In this document: positions 1 through 10,865 of the stretch, piece by piece | Numbering within the stretch: the stretch's first letter is position 1 | Layout: each line of letters starts with the position of its first letter | From: Inia geoffrensis | Lineage: Eukaryota; Chordata; Mammalia; Artiodactyla; Iniidae | Length of the DNA: 64,000 nt | Direction of reading: 5' to 3' | NCBI GenBank assembly: GCA_036417435.1 | Contig: CM070902.1 | Span: 138,311,886 to 138,375,885, forward strand | Position numbers and translations under genes: made by a program | Notes under the pieces: model-generated | What the model saw: the letters and a program-made list of their open reading frames with translations, nothing else | What the model was told of the DNA's origin: nothing | Databases searched by the model: none

Positions 1-1090
1 ATGATGCATTTCTGTTGCCCCCCCCTTTTTTTGTGGTGGGGGGGACAGCATTCTTTTCTTTTAACCCCGGTTTCCTAATTATTGCTTCTAGCTAATAGAG
101 GTTTCTTAATTTACTTTCATGTTTCTAACCAGAGAGTGCTTAGAAATGTAATTTTTTACTCAGTTTCTATGATGTTCGGTGACCTGTAGCTCTGAAGCCA
201 TGCTTTCACTTACCTTCTTATTACTTGCTAGCTTTATTTTTTTTTTAAGATTTTTTCGATGTGGACCATTTTTAAAGTCTTTATTGAATTCGTTACAATA
301 TTGCTTCCGTTTTTTTTTGTTTGGGTTTTATGGCCACAAGGCACGTGGGATCTTAGCTCCCCGACCAGGGATCGAACCCGCACCCCCCACGTTGGAAGGC
401 GAAGTCTTAACCATTGGACCGCTAGGGAAGTCCTAACTTGCTAGCTTTATATTTTCCTCAAAGCAACACAGCTCCTGTTCACTGGAAATGTGCTTTGTAG
501 AAAGTCTATCTGAAAATAGCTTTATGATTTGGCTCTCTGGAATCTGTTCCACGATGGCCAATACTTAATTCAGAGATCCGAAGAACAAAGGCCACCTCAC
601 AACACTTGTGGAAAGAAAGCTGGAGGGAAAAATAAAGATAAAAGTCTAAGGATGTACACTATTTAATGATGTTATTTAATAAAAGGCACTTTGCCTCAGA
701 AACCTCCAGTTAATCTCAGGTAACTGAGTTCAAGAGCTCAGGTTTTTGTTTCAATGGCGACTCATAATACTGGGCTTCAGCAGAGCTGCTCCACCAGGGG
801 AAACCAGGCAGATGTGCTGGAGGCAAGGCGCTGCCGGGAGGACAGGAGCGAGGCCTCCAGATAGCATGTTCCCCGCATGAGGTCACCATCCTCTGGGATG
901 TCTGCCAGGATGCGGCTCACATGCCTCTCACACTTTTTTGCTACTCAGCTCAAGCTCATCATTTCCAAAGCACGTTCACTTGCATTATCTTATTTCTCAG
1001 TGATTCTAGCAGGTTTTGAAATGTACACACGTCCCCAAACACAGAACGGTGCAGTGTGGGGAGAGCCGTCCCTCCGTAGACCATTCTTAC
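1..1090 (-). other. FHDC1: FHDC1 intron 2 (partial)
   Basis: This is non-coding sequence downstream of the FHDC1 exon-2 splice donor on the minus strand, cut by the window edge. It holds one SINE (238-435). Nothing else in it could be identified. The short open frames here have no recognisable similarity and overlap the SINE or the exon's complement. Confidence 0.75.
238..435 (-). mobile_element. CHR-type SINE with extended A/T-rich 3' tail
   Basis: Read on the minus strand, the element opens with the CHR start (ggacttccctagcggtcc) and has a tRNA B-box-like motif (ggttcgatccctggtcg). It ends in an AT-rich tail. The insertion is bounded by a perfect 15-bp target-site duplication, acttgctagctttat, at 223-237 and 436-450. 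This shows that the extra tail (about 238-320) belongs to the same insertion. Confidence 0.9.
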
Positions 1091-1576
1091 CTCTTCTCTG
1101 CCCTCCCTGAAGGACGAATTTAAAGGCCCTCCTCTCCCAGAAGGGGAAGACTTGGTGGTATTTTCTTGCTGCCCAAACAGCTCCTCGATGCTCTTTGTAT
1201 CAATTTGGTAGTGATGCTGCTGCCTGGCTGCCAAGGTCCAGATGTTGGTTTTGCCACGAACTTGCTCCTCTGGAATGGTTTTCCAAAAAAAGCTCCTTAT
1301 CCGCTTTTTCTTACCGAGGTGGCTGTAGCCGTTCAGGTGAGAGGTTGGGGGTAGTCCTGGGGGGGCAGGCGGGACCGGAGGCCCCCCAGGCAGTGGAGGG
1401 GGAGGGGGAGGGGGAGGGGGAGGAAACCCTTTCCCTGAGTATGGGCATGGTGGAGGTGGAGGGGGTAGAGGAGGAGGCGGTGGTGGCGGCGTTTGCCCGA
1501 TCATGAATCCAGCTGTCGTGGCAATGTTCCCATTTCCTTTATCACTGACCAAGGAGACACAATTCATAACGTGCAT
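1091..1576 (-). CDS. FHDC1: FHDC1 first coding exon: FH1 proline tracts and start of FH2
   Basis: The exon encodes the N-terminal 162 residues of FH2 domain-containing protein 1, a formin that nucleates or bundles actin, associates with microtubules, and affects the Golgi ribbon and cilia (family knowledge). The chosen start gives MHVMNCVSLVSDK, which matches my recollection of the mammalian N terminus. Residues about 30-77 are FH1 proline tracts (7, 6 and 10 prolines in a row), expected to bind profilin. Residues about 89-112 contain the FH2 lasso-like motif KRIRSFFWKTIPEEQVRGKT. The exon ends in frame after GAG at a consensus donor (gtaaga, 1090-1085). Its 5' end is an acceptor at 1721-1722, so 144 bases of 5' UTR precede the start. 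The start has A at -3. The remaining FH2 exons and the C-terminal part lie outside the window to the left. Confidence 0.93.
1388..1489 (-). repeat. FHDC1: Proline-coding CCTCCC-type hexamer repeat in FHDC1 FH1
   Basis: A purine/pyrimidine-biased low-complexity tract encodes FH1 residues about 30-63. The most regular part (1388-1423) alternates CCT and CCC codons, and reads as GGAGGG units on the plus strand. In-frame hexamer slippage would change proline number by twos without breaking the frame. The G-rich plus strand could also form quadruplexes. Confidence 0.8.
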
Positions 1577-1720
1577 AGTACTGTTGCCTTCTAAGGAGAT
1601 AATTTCTTGACCTTGGGGAAGCAGACAAGCAGACACCGACATCAAATTTGTGTCGTACTTTTCCTCCCGCTAGTCTGCCGCCAGAGCAAAGGCAACTGCG
1701 TTGTGTGTCATCTTCCAAAC
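1577..1720 (-). other. FHDC1: FHDC1 5' UTR part of exon 2
   Basis: This segment lies between the splice acceptor (ttttatctttgcag, reading toward 1721) and the inferred start codon at 1576-1574. It carries a short out-of-frame upstream ORF (1670-1711). It also has an ATG at 1642-1640 in frame with the main start and no intervening stop, which would add 22 residues. That ATG has T at -3, a weak context. Placing the main start at 1576 rests on my recollection of the family N terminus. Confidence 0.75.
1670..1711 (-). promoter_or_regulatory. FHDC1: Short uORF in FHDC1 5' UTR
   Basis: The ATG lies 10 bases after the exon-2 acceptor, opens a 13-codon peptide (MTHNAVAFALAAD) and stops at TAG. It would be in every transcript that uses this exon. 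It is out of frame with the main start, which lies 93 bases beyond its stop, so scanning ribosomes could reinitiate. The ORF is seen directly; any effect on translation is inference. Confidence 0.5.
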
Positions 1721-2329
1721 CTGCAAAGATAAAACAACTTTAAAATCAGTGCAGGAAAACATTGCTGTACTAGCGACTCCCTTCCGAGGCCAGTGCCAGT
1801 CCTCCCAGAGTAGCTGGATATTAAAATCAATGAGGGGCCACACATCCAAAAGAGAACTAAAAGGGACTAATACTTTTCTAAATGTGAACCAAATTTTACT
1901 ACCTGGGAATGCTGCCAAAGCAGCAGCAATAAATCCAACTTGGAAACCTTCCATTCATCAATAAAACACATATTTACCAAGAACCTGCAGTAGGTTCAGC
2001 GAGTACTGCTCACTTTCTGAACAAGCTACTTGTTCATTAACTGGCTCGTTTTCTTTGGCCAGTGGATCCCCAACCCCTGGGGAAATTACCCAAATGGCTG
2101 CAGCCCTAGTGACTCTGTCTTTTTCCAGTACGGACATGTCCCCTACCCATTAGCAGGTCAAAGGGCATCCTCCACCTTGCACGTAATAGGCAGGGCATTC
2201 GGGGATGATAAAATAATTGCCAAACTCCTTCCCCTGGAGTCAGTGCCATCGTCTTCTCCCTACACTTGGTGATTCTGCTCCCCCGCAAATAGAGAAAAGA
2301 ACGCCGGACGTGAAGATAAAAGGTTCCAG

Positions 2330-2440
2330 CTCTAAATCAAGCTTCACTGCTTTACAATTTTAGAAAAGCCATTTTGCCTCACTAGATTTGGAGTTTCTCA
2401 TTTGTAAAATTAGGAGGTTGGCACTGACCTCCACTGTCAC
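2330..2440 (+). repeat. MIR-like fragment
   Basis: The order gcttcactgctttac, then a tttgcctcac/agtttctcatttgtaaaatt segment, resembles the MIR core (cctcagtttcctcatctgtaaaatgg). It is degenerate and was recognised by eye only. Confidence 0.4.
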
Positions 2441-3084
2441 TTCCGATGCGATCGTTTTGGGTTCTGGTTAAGCTCTCTGGAGCTGAACTCTCTGGAAACC
2501 ACCAGAACTTCTCAGTGCCTCTGTTGCTTCTTCTGTGACGCTATCAGCAGAGGAGACACACACACGCAAGGGGATGCTGCCCGAATCACACCTGCCACAC
2601 GGCTACCCCTTATCCACTGGGTCACTGACTTATCTTGGTGGCTTGTGTTTTTATCGGCCTTTAAATGTTCGATTTTGTTCATTTGTTGTGGACCTGATGT
2701 GAAAACAGGGGTCAAAATAACTACAGTTCTTCAGATGTGAGGACAGGTAAGTGGAGATGTGGAACGCGGGGCCCCGTGTAGGCTTGTGGAATGAGCACCC
2801 CAACTATTTGGGTGCGTGAAAAGGGGGCTGTTTCATCTAGGTCATAAAGGGTCACGTGGAGGGGCTTTTTAGACTGGACTTCTGAGAGGAATTATCTTTC
2901 TACAGCATTACTGTTCAAAGCTCATAGTTACACATCTTCATCAAACAATGCAGAATTCTACAGGAGTAAATGGTCTGATATCACTAATTCAAATATTATT
3001 AAATCTTTTACACAGAATCATACATAAAAGGCAGGACTGCCTTGGGAGTAAGAGGGGAGACTCCAAGAACAGACTGCTTTTCCT

Positions 3085-3240
3085 CAGATCCCAGTTCTGC
3101 TCCTTCTTTAGGTGTGCAACCTGGGGTGAGGTAGTTTATCTAACCTATGTTTCAGCATCCTCCTCTACACTATAAGCATATACCATTCCATTGGTTTGTA
3201 TGAGAATAAATGAGCTCATATGTATACACCCTTACCAAGA
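3085..3240 (+). repeat. MIR-like fragment
   Basis: The order is cagatcccagttctgctcc, then gtgcaacctggggtgaggta, then a statement-like sequence ending in gagaataaatgagctcata. This follows the layout of MIR (cagctctgccac, gtgaccttgggcaag, gattaaatgagat). It is strongly diverged. Confidence 0.45.
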
Positions 3241-3576
3241 TGGTACCTACTTAGCCATTATTAACAACAAGTGGTGTCACAGGTACATACGATTTCTCTT
3301 TATGTTCACAGGCACTACATTTGCTTTAAAATATGTATTGGGCTTATAGGTAAAACGCTAGGTTACCCTTGGCTACTAGAAACATACCTTTAATATTTCC
3401 ATTCTCTGCTTTCTAAGTTACTAGGTTTGTGAGCTCTGTCCCTTTTCAATACTCAGTGATTGTACATTGTTATCTCTACATTACAAGAACAAATGTTTTT
3501 ATGAAACATTTAAATATTTAAGTTCTGAAAATTACGTATGGGTAGAAAATAGCATTTCCAACTATTTACTGGATAA

Positions 3577-3672
3577 TTCTTTTTTTTTTTTTTTTATCAT
3601 TTTAACCACTTTTAAGTGTACATCAGTGGCAGTAAGTACATTCACCGTGTTGTGCAGTGTTATCATGGGATA
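3577..3672 (+). repeat. Old L1 3'-end fragment
   Basis: A poly-T stretch is followed by atcattttaaccactttt and aagtgtacatcagtggcagt, which resembles the 3' UTR of ancient mammalian L1M elements. The subfamily was not resolved. Confidence 0.4.
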
Positions 3673-6129
3673 ATTTTTTAGAAAGTAAAACTGAAAATAT
3701 TTATCCAAGCCAACTTACAGCTCACTTCAGATGCAACTAGCTTTTAAAAGGAGTTTTCATAATTATCATTAGGGGCATAACTAGGCTGTTTTCATAGTTG
3801 GCATCCCTAAAGCAAATGACTCACTGTCAATTACAGTTTATAGTTATATCTGAACTCTTCTTTTCTCAAGACTGTACAGGTAATCTTGGCAGTTTATCCT
3901 TACATATTTTAAAATAGTTCTGTACATGAAATATCTCATGTATAGAGGAATTGCTAATCCTCCAATTCACCTCCAATTCCAGATATACTGGCTTGTTTAT
4001 AGATGATCTCTGTTAAGAACTAAAGCTAAAAAAGTCTCCAACCTAGAAAGCAATAACTCATTCAGTGCTGCGTTAGTATATGCACAGCTGTGCCATTAAA
4101 CCTCCCAGAGAAAATGTAGAGATACTAATAAAGAGTGAAAAAGACTATGCCCTCGGGGGTCGTGCAAGACCATCTTCTACTACCAAAGCCCCAAAGCATG
4201 TGAGTCCTTTTGAGTATAGTGTGTTTTGCAGAGGAAGTACCAGATTAAAGCTTGTCAAAGTAAAAAGTGACACACGTTAGCTATGCATCAGCAGGATTCT
4301 AACCACTGTCACTTCTTGAGAAAGAATGTTATTTTAGAAAGTTAAAGGAACAAAAGAAAATTTACAACATTGTTCCTGGTATGTTGTCTGGCTAATTTTT
4401 TCCCAGGGTAACATACAAGGATCCTAGGCCCCCAACAGCTTCTAATGAATGAGTTCTCCAGCAATGATTAGCTAAGATGCTAATGCTTTTACAAGCCTCA
4501 ATAGGGCTTTGATACGGTTTCCCCCTTGGGCCAGGATTTCCAATGTCAAAGAGATGGCAGGAAAAAGAGAGTGCAGACACACATTCTAACCCTTTACACA
4601 GTCTCACGAGATATTAAAACAGAGGATACACAAAGAATATTCGATTTACTATGGTACTGTCCGCAGTAAAGACGCAAACGCATACTCTCCAAATATGCTA
4701 GGAGAACATAGGTGATGCAGCAGCCCCAAAGATGGCTGTTTCACACAGCGGGCAGCTGCCGGCAAGGACAATGGAATTAGCCTTAGGCTGGATCTGGAAA
4801 ATGTCAAGTGTCCCATCAATCTCCCCAGGGCAAACAGAGACAGGCTTGTATTTAACATCTCACCTACAGGTTGGGGACCTCAGCAGCAGGGGGGATGGCT
4901 GCGAAGGTTGACAAATGCCCAGCCCTGAGTAAATTGTACAGCTGTCACAGTAAGTCTCTGAAGATGAGAACTTCTCTTTGAGTCCCCTGGGTGCTAATCA
5001 TGACCCACTGGGGGTAAGTTCCAGTGAAGGCCCCTCCTGGGGAGGCTACTAGCTCAGCTGAGCATCTCCCAACTGTGTGGATTTTTAATAAGGGGATGCT
5101 GTGGCCATGTACCTAGCCTCTAGCTGATCAGCAAGCAAAAAGTCTTAGAATGAGAAGAATAAGGGTCTTCAAAGAAGCCCTGTGGCCCCTCCTAAACTCT
5201 CTTGCCTAAATAGCCAGGATTACTTTGCTCGTGGTGTCAGAAACATCGTTGAAGCTCTATTCTCTTCAAGGGAGTGGGTGGGAGGGAAGAAAAGAGTAAG
5301 TATGCTTCATTTCACAGTGTATTTAGGAGGAAAACACGTTTCTGAAAGCCCGTTTAGGGCTCCGAGCTCTGCTGAAAAACGGTTGCTCAGCTGGTCACTC
5401 ACCCCGTAGGTCAACAATAAACAGAAGTAAACGCCACACCAGAAAAACCTTTTCCCCCTGATTCCTGACATGTGTCACAGATGAGGTGGGATCAGGAAAG
5501 GCTGGCCCACACCCTTCTGATGACAAACGAGGGCAGAGCAAGCCGGGTGTGGAGGAGAGGCAGAGGAACACACGGCCCTATTTTATTTGGGGGAGAAGAG
5601 AGGGTGGGGAAAGGACAGGCCATTTTTAAATGGAGTTTTTGCTCTCCACCAACTCACTGGGAACAGGCTCCTCCCCAACCACCTATCTTTCAAAATCTTT
5701 CTGGATTATTGAACACAGCACGTCAACCCCACAGTCGAACCAGAGCTGGCAACATACAGCTCTTCACCTTGGCACTCTCGCCAGCAGTGGAAGGACCCAA
5801 GATGTTTCCAGTGCGCGCGTTTAATCTGCCGCCGCACAACATAAACAATCCACAGATGCCCCCCGAGCGCAACACCCTGGGAGCAGAGGAAAAAACGCCT
5901 GTTTCTGAATGTGCATTTTCAGCTTCTCTCAATGTCCCCAAACAAAGCAAACGGGTGCCAAAGGATGCTCTACAGAGAGGAAAGGAAGCGCTCGCGACTC
6001 ATTCCAGGAAGACAACTGTGGGTCAGGAGACGAGAGGGGGGTCACAGACGGCAGAACAGCAGGCGCAGTTTCTGTGCAAACAGCTGTTTGAGAACGGACT
6101 CCTGGGTCCTGAAGAAACTCGGCGTGGGG

Positions 6130-7900
6130 GACACCGGGGGCCCGATTTCTTTCGCAGAGTCTGGACGCCCTAGGTCTCTGACCTGGTCCACCGCGTCCTT
6201 CCGCCCCCAACCCTCGGCCCGCGGCCCGCCCCAGCCACTCACCAAAGCGCCACCGGCTCGGCCGCACGAAAGGCTCGGAGGGCGCCGCGTCAGTCCGAGT
6301 CCCCGGGGAGTCCGCGGGCCGCCAGCCCCAGCGCGTCCTTATCTGGGCGGCTGCGGAAGGAGTGAGAGAGCGGGCGCCGGTGCGCGGCCCAGACAGACGC
6401 CCACACGCGCCGCCCAGGCTCTGCGGCGGGGCCGAGGCGCGCGCCGGGGAGGGGGCGCCGCCCGCCGCGCGAGGACACGCGGGTCCACGGGGCGGACGCC
6501 GGGGCACGGCGGAACCCTCTACCTCCCGCGGGCACCGAGCGCGCGCGCGTCCTCAAGTAGAAGCTAGTGGAGCGACAGCCTCACTAGCTCGCCCCTCCCG
6601 GAGCCCCGCAGCGATCGCCGGCCCCGCCCCTCGCCTCGAGGGCCCCCGCCTCCCCCGCGGATCCCCGAGGCCCCGCCCCCTTCGCGGGAGCCGCCGAACC
6701 TGGCTCCTCCGACCGGAGTGGGGGGCTCACTAGGGAAGGTGTCACTGTGCTTGAAGCGAAAGGGGGGTCTCCCAGTTTGCGGGCTCCGCCCCCTCCTCGA
6801 ACCTCCGCGGCGACACCTCCCCACGTCTGGGGTCCGGGTCCCGAGCGCGGGGGGAGAGAGCCTCACGGCCGCAGTGCGGAGCAGCCAAAAGGAGCGGGGA
6901 AGAGCCGGCGAGAAAAACACAGAGGGGAGACTCCTGGTGTTTGGTCGGAGGATTAAACCGAGAGCCCGGTGTCCCCGAGCTGGGGCACCGAAGAGGCTAG
7001 AGGTGACCCGCCAGCCCACCCACTTCCTCCCTAAACTTCCACAAGCGCAGGGCTCAACTTCTAAGCTGAACTTCGCACGGGCAGAGCGAACGTGCCAGAG
7101 AGCGTACCGCCTTGTCCTCGGTCCGTATCACCCGGACGCGGTCCTGGCCAGTCCCGCACCACAGTCAGGAGGGGCAAGTCGTGGCTCCCCCCGCTGGCCA
7201 GGGACCCGGCGCGGGCGCCCCCAGTTGCTCGCGCTTGGATCTCGCTCGGGGATCAAGTGCGAGCTCAGTTTAGCCAAAAGTCCTGGCAGCTAAAGCTAAA
7301 TCAGCGGGCCCAGGTTTAACCCGGAGGCGGCCCGGGACCTAGCTGGTCCAGACGCGCGCGTCTTCCCTTCAAAGGACGGATGGCTGTCCTCTGCGGCCCA
7401 GGGAGTGCAGCCGCCAAAGTCGGGGGAGCTCAAACCTCCCCAGCCTTCCCGGTGAGGCTCGAAGGCAGCCGAGATTCAGTGCCACAGCCCTCGGTCCTGA
7501 CGGATCCCCGCCCCCGGCCCTCCGGAGCCGAGGAGGCTCGGTCCCCGGGTGCCCCCGAGCAGCGATCGCTCTGCCTGGGCCGTGCGACTCACTCACCCGC
7601 GGCCGGCGCTCCCAGCGCGCGCTCCTGTCTCCCCACCGCCCGCGGTCTCCCAGCGCTGTCGCCTCCTCCCGGGTCACTGCAGTCAGGGCTGCTCGAGGCC
7701 GCGAGGGGGCAGGGCGGCGCGGGGCGGGGCGCGGCCGCTGCCTCAGGTAACAATGCTGCAGACCAGGCTGCGCCCAGCGCCAGCTGCAAAGGGCAGCACG
7801 CCCTTTCCAGCTCGGCCTTTCCTCCCTCCCACCCTTGAGCGCCAACATCGGCGCTGCAGCGCTCACCTTCACCTGCGCAGGGCCCCGTAGGCCTGGGAGC
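6130..7900. promoter_or_regulatory. FHDC1: CpG island, likely FHDC1 promoter
   Basis: The stretch is very GC-rich with abundant CpG, unlike its AT-rich surroundings. It contains GC-box motifs, for example ggccccgccc near 6622 and 6669 and ggggcggggc near 7723, and no obvious TATA box. This is typical of a broad housekeeping-type promoter. Its position upstream of FHDC1 exon 2 fits the FHDC1 transcription start on the minus strand. Divergent plus-strand transcription is possible. The long frames in all directions here come from the scarcity of stop codons in GC-rich DNA and show no protein family features. Confidence 0.8.
6237..6243 (-). other. FHDC1: Candidate FHDC1 exon-1 splice donor
   Basis: On the minus strand ...GCGCTTTG is followed by gtgagt, with exon 1 ending at 6243. 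It is a full consensus donor at the gene-proximal edge of the island. Alternatives in the same island are GCGG/gtgagt (boundary at about 7597) and donors near 7862-7875. The sequence alone cannot say which are used. Confidence 0.4.
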
Positions 7901-8109
7901 CGCCACCCGGCAGACAGCTGCCAGCACCTGAAGGCTGGAGCGGGGCGGCCACCGAGGAAAGTAGGGGAGGCGGCGGGGGACAGAGATGTACGGACTGCGA
8001 AGAAGAGCTAGGTGTCCTCGTGGAACCAGCCAGGGGAGGCGGCAAGCTGGCTCTGAACCGGCAAGTGGCTCCACAAAGGAGCCTCTGCGGCAGCCTCCCC
8101 GACACCCTC

Positions 8110-8162
8110 TCCTGCGCACACGCGCGCGCACACACATGTGCGCACACGCACACTCATTCACG
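8110..8162 (+). repeat. CA/CG-rich simple repeat
   Basis: Alternating purine-pyrimidine sequence (cacacgcgcgcgcacacaca and similar) lies at the edge of the CpG island. It is of a type able to adopt Z-DNA. Confidence 0.7.
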
Positions 8163-8340
8163 CTCCACTCAAACCCCGCGCGCACACAGGCCACCCTCTG
8201 CCCAACACACTCGTTTTTCCCTGGAGCAGGAGGCAGCATCTGGGTGAACTGTCCCAGCCCGCGTGGCCGAGTCCCAGCCGGGCCGGAGCTTCCCAAAGGT
8301 CAGCTTCTCCCAGGGACCTGCCATCCTGCAAGTTTGTTAC

Positions 8341-8533
<193 letters not shown>

Positions 8534-9109
8534 AATCTCCTCAATGATGATGGTAACAGAAACCTTTCAGTTATATATAAAAGAAAAAGTCCACTCCAGG
8601 ACTGATCACATGAACAGATGCTGTCTGGGAAAGGCTCCTCACAGGAGGAAACGGGGGAATGGTTTTATCGCATCTTTTTTCAAAGTGACTTATGATGCCA
8701 GGCAGTGAGAACCGAGTAATCAAAGAAAAACTATCTCCGGAGAACCGACTGATCTGAAATCAGCTGCAGGGGTGGGGAGGCGCCCTCTGCGGGGATGAAG
8801 TCATTGCTGCCTTTGGCTCTGTGCTCCCAGTTAACAGACCAGGGCTTATCCAGCCTCTGGAGCCTGATGACTTCCGCCTCTCCACCCTGGTCCACAGCGC
8901 CTGAACTCACAGGACAGAATTCTCAACCACCACAGGAATAGGAAAAGAGAAGCTATTAGGGTAAAAACTGAAAACAACCAACCAACCAAAAAGCAAAATT
9001 CTGCCCACCAACAGCCCATTTTTCAGCCATGGACCGGGCTTACGCTAACCATCAAGAGAAGTAGATCCAACTAAGACCACAGAAAATCTCAAGGAGTGGG
9101 AAGTGTAAT
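8534..9109. other. Intergenic, no feature recognised
   Basis: No gene or clear repeat was recognised. A short accaaccaacca run occurs near 8980. Confidence 0.5.
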
Positions 9110-9121
9110 AAAAGAGAAAGC

Positions 9122-9331
9122 CCCGGGGCTTCGCTGGTGGCACAGTGGTTGGGAGCCCGCCTGCCAATGCAGGGGACGCAAGTTCTTGCCCCAGTCGGGG
9201 AAGATCCCACATACCGCGGAGCGGCTGGGCCCGTGAGCCATGGCCGCGGAGCCTGCGCGTCCGGAGCCTGTGCTCCGCAGCGGGAGAGGCCACAACAGTG
9301 AGAGGCCCGCGTAACGCAAAAAAAAAAAAAA
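9122..9331 (+). mobile_element. Short-form CHR SINE
   Basis: The element runs from ggggcttcgctggtggcaca through the diagnostic segment gagcctgcgcgtccggagcc to cgtaacgc and a poly-A tail. The target-site duplication aaaagagaaagc is at 9110-9121 and 9332-9343. Confidence 0.95.
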
Positions 9332-9343
9332 AAAAGAGAAAGC

Positions 9344-10429
9344 TCGGGGAGTTAATATTAACCCCAAAGGAATACTGACTGCACAGGCAAAAGTTAAATT
9401 ACAGAATATCAAAGTCAGGGGCTAATGGCATCCTCTCATTTTCTTTTATGTCAGTCTTGCCAGATGAGGAGTCGAGCCACTGCACACTTCCTGCTTGTCA
9501 AGCCCCCCTCCAACCTGGGCTTCCCCACAGTGTACTGAGTGTGCATTCTAAAATCAGTCACTTTTTTGAAGGGTCAAGTCCAGTGACCCGTCCTCAGCCC
9601 CTCAGCCCTTTGATGTCCTGCAGCATCCTGGCCTACAGGTCTTCTCTCTGCCACTTCGGCCGCCTCTGCTGACCCTTTGAGGGTCACTTTGTCCTTTGAG
9701 GACAGTAACCAGATTCTTCCAACTCTTTATTTCCCATTATCCCATGGGTACTGCCTTCTGACTTCAACCTGAAGGGGCCCAGATTTTGTGGGGCCTGAAG
9801 CTTGTGTAACTCATGAGGGAGCTTTTAAAAGATAAACAATAAAAACTTATATACCAGCACAACACCAGCTACGCCCTTTTGGAAGTGTCTGGGGAAAGTT
9901 AGAGGCACGAAAACTTGAGCTCTGGGGTAAACCCACTTCTGATTTCACCTCTATGTCAGGGATTCTTGAATCCATATTGTCCCTGTAATGATTCAAGTCC
10001 AAATTCATTGTCCAAAAGTCAACTCCTCTGTCTCTCAAAACTACTACTCTTCCAGCCTGCACCCCTTACTTAAGACCTGACTTTTAAAATTCGAAATCCC
10101 AGCTTTCCCTTGGGTTCTTTTCCTCTTTTACATTTTTTATATCCAAGTATTTGCCAAATTTGTTGCTCTTTCCCCAGTAAGATCTCTTCTATCTGTACTT
10201 TACATCCACTGCCACTACACGTGCCCTGATTAGAGGAAAGGGGAACTGATGTTCATTTGCTGTTAGCTGTGTGTCAGGCACCACACCTGATTCTCACAAC
10301 CATCCTAGAAATCCTACCTTCTGCATTGTCTGGCTTAGACAAGTGAAACCGGACTGGTGCATCCACTGCCTCAGCCATCTTTCTGCCTCTCCCCTCTTCT
10401 CCCTACTCTGCTGTCAGGTCAGTGTTTTT
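9344..10429. other. Intergenic; weak MIR-like segment
   Basis: No gene was recognised. Around 10235-10335, the order gctgtgtgtcaggcacca then ctcacaaccatcctagaaat resembles the 3' half of a MIR in minus orientation (tgtgccaggcac, ctcacaacaaccctatgag). The rest is unassigned. Confidence 0.4.
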
Positions 10430-10443
10430 AAAAGTCTGATTTC

Positions 10444-10757
10444 GGTCTTCCCTGGGGGTGCAGTGGTTAGGGATCTGCCTGCCAGTGCAGGGGACACGAG
10501 TTCGAGCCCTGGTCAGGGAAGATCCCTTAGTTGCCTCGGAGCAACTAAGCCCGTGTGCCACAACTACTGAGCCTGCGTGCCACAACTACTAAAGCTCGCA
10601 CACCTGGAGTCCGTGCTCGGCAACAAGAGAAACCACTGCAGTGAGAAGCCCACACAGCACAATGAAGAGTAACCCCCGCTCGCCGAAACAAGAGAAAGCC
10701 CACACGCAGCAACAAAGACGCAAAGCTGCCAAAAATAAATAAAATAAATTTGAAGAA
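10444..10757 (+). mobile_element. Long-form CHR SINE
   Basis: This is a full-length copy of about 310 bp with the tandem ccacaactactgagcctgcg segments and a gccaaaaataaataaaat tail. It retains the internal segment missing from the 210-bp copies. The perfect target-site duplication aaaagtctgatttc is at 10430-10443 and 10758-10771. Confidence 0.96.
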
Positions 10758-10865
10758 AAAAGTCTGATTTCATCACATTACGCACCTATTCAAGCCTTCT
10801 GTAGATTACGTAGTTGCCTACGGGGAGGGCTGCCTCTAGCAGCATCCTGCCTCCATCTCCATGGT

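Larger units (their letters stand above)
1721..6242 (-). other. FHDC1: FHDC1 intron 1 (inferred)
   Basis: This is non-coding sequence between the exon-2 acceptor and the candidate exon-1 donor in the CpG island. It contains old repeat fragments (about 2330-2440, 3085-3240 and 3590-3670) and otherwise sequence I cannot assign. No further exon was recognised. The longer frames at 5472-6173 and 5911-6567 run into the CpG island and show no known protein features. Confidence 0.55.

Noticed and set aside
350..400. tRNA gene suggested by B-box-like sequences (also at every SINE)
   Set aside because: The B box belongs to tRNA-derived SINE heads. The sequences do not fold as complete tRNAs and are bounded by target-site duplications.
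1166..1506. Plus-strand frames opposite the FHDC1 exon (1166-1354, 1195-1506)
   Set aside because: They are antisense shadows of the FHDC1 coding exon. The minus strand has the splice sites and the family match.
1580..1645. N-terminal extension of FHDC1 as the main start
   Set aside because: It is possible but has a weak start context, and the remembered mammalian protein begins at the downstream ATG. It is kept only as a finding.
5472..7293. Long open frames on both strands in and near the CpG island (e.g. 5472-6173, 5911-6567, 5929-6507, 6718-7293)
   Set aside because: They overlap each other in several phases, consist of Pro/Arg/Ala/Gly-rich translations of CpG-rich DNA, and show no domain or splice logic.
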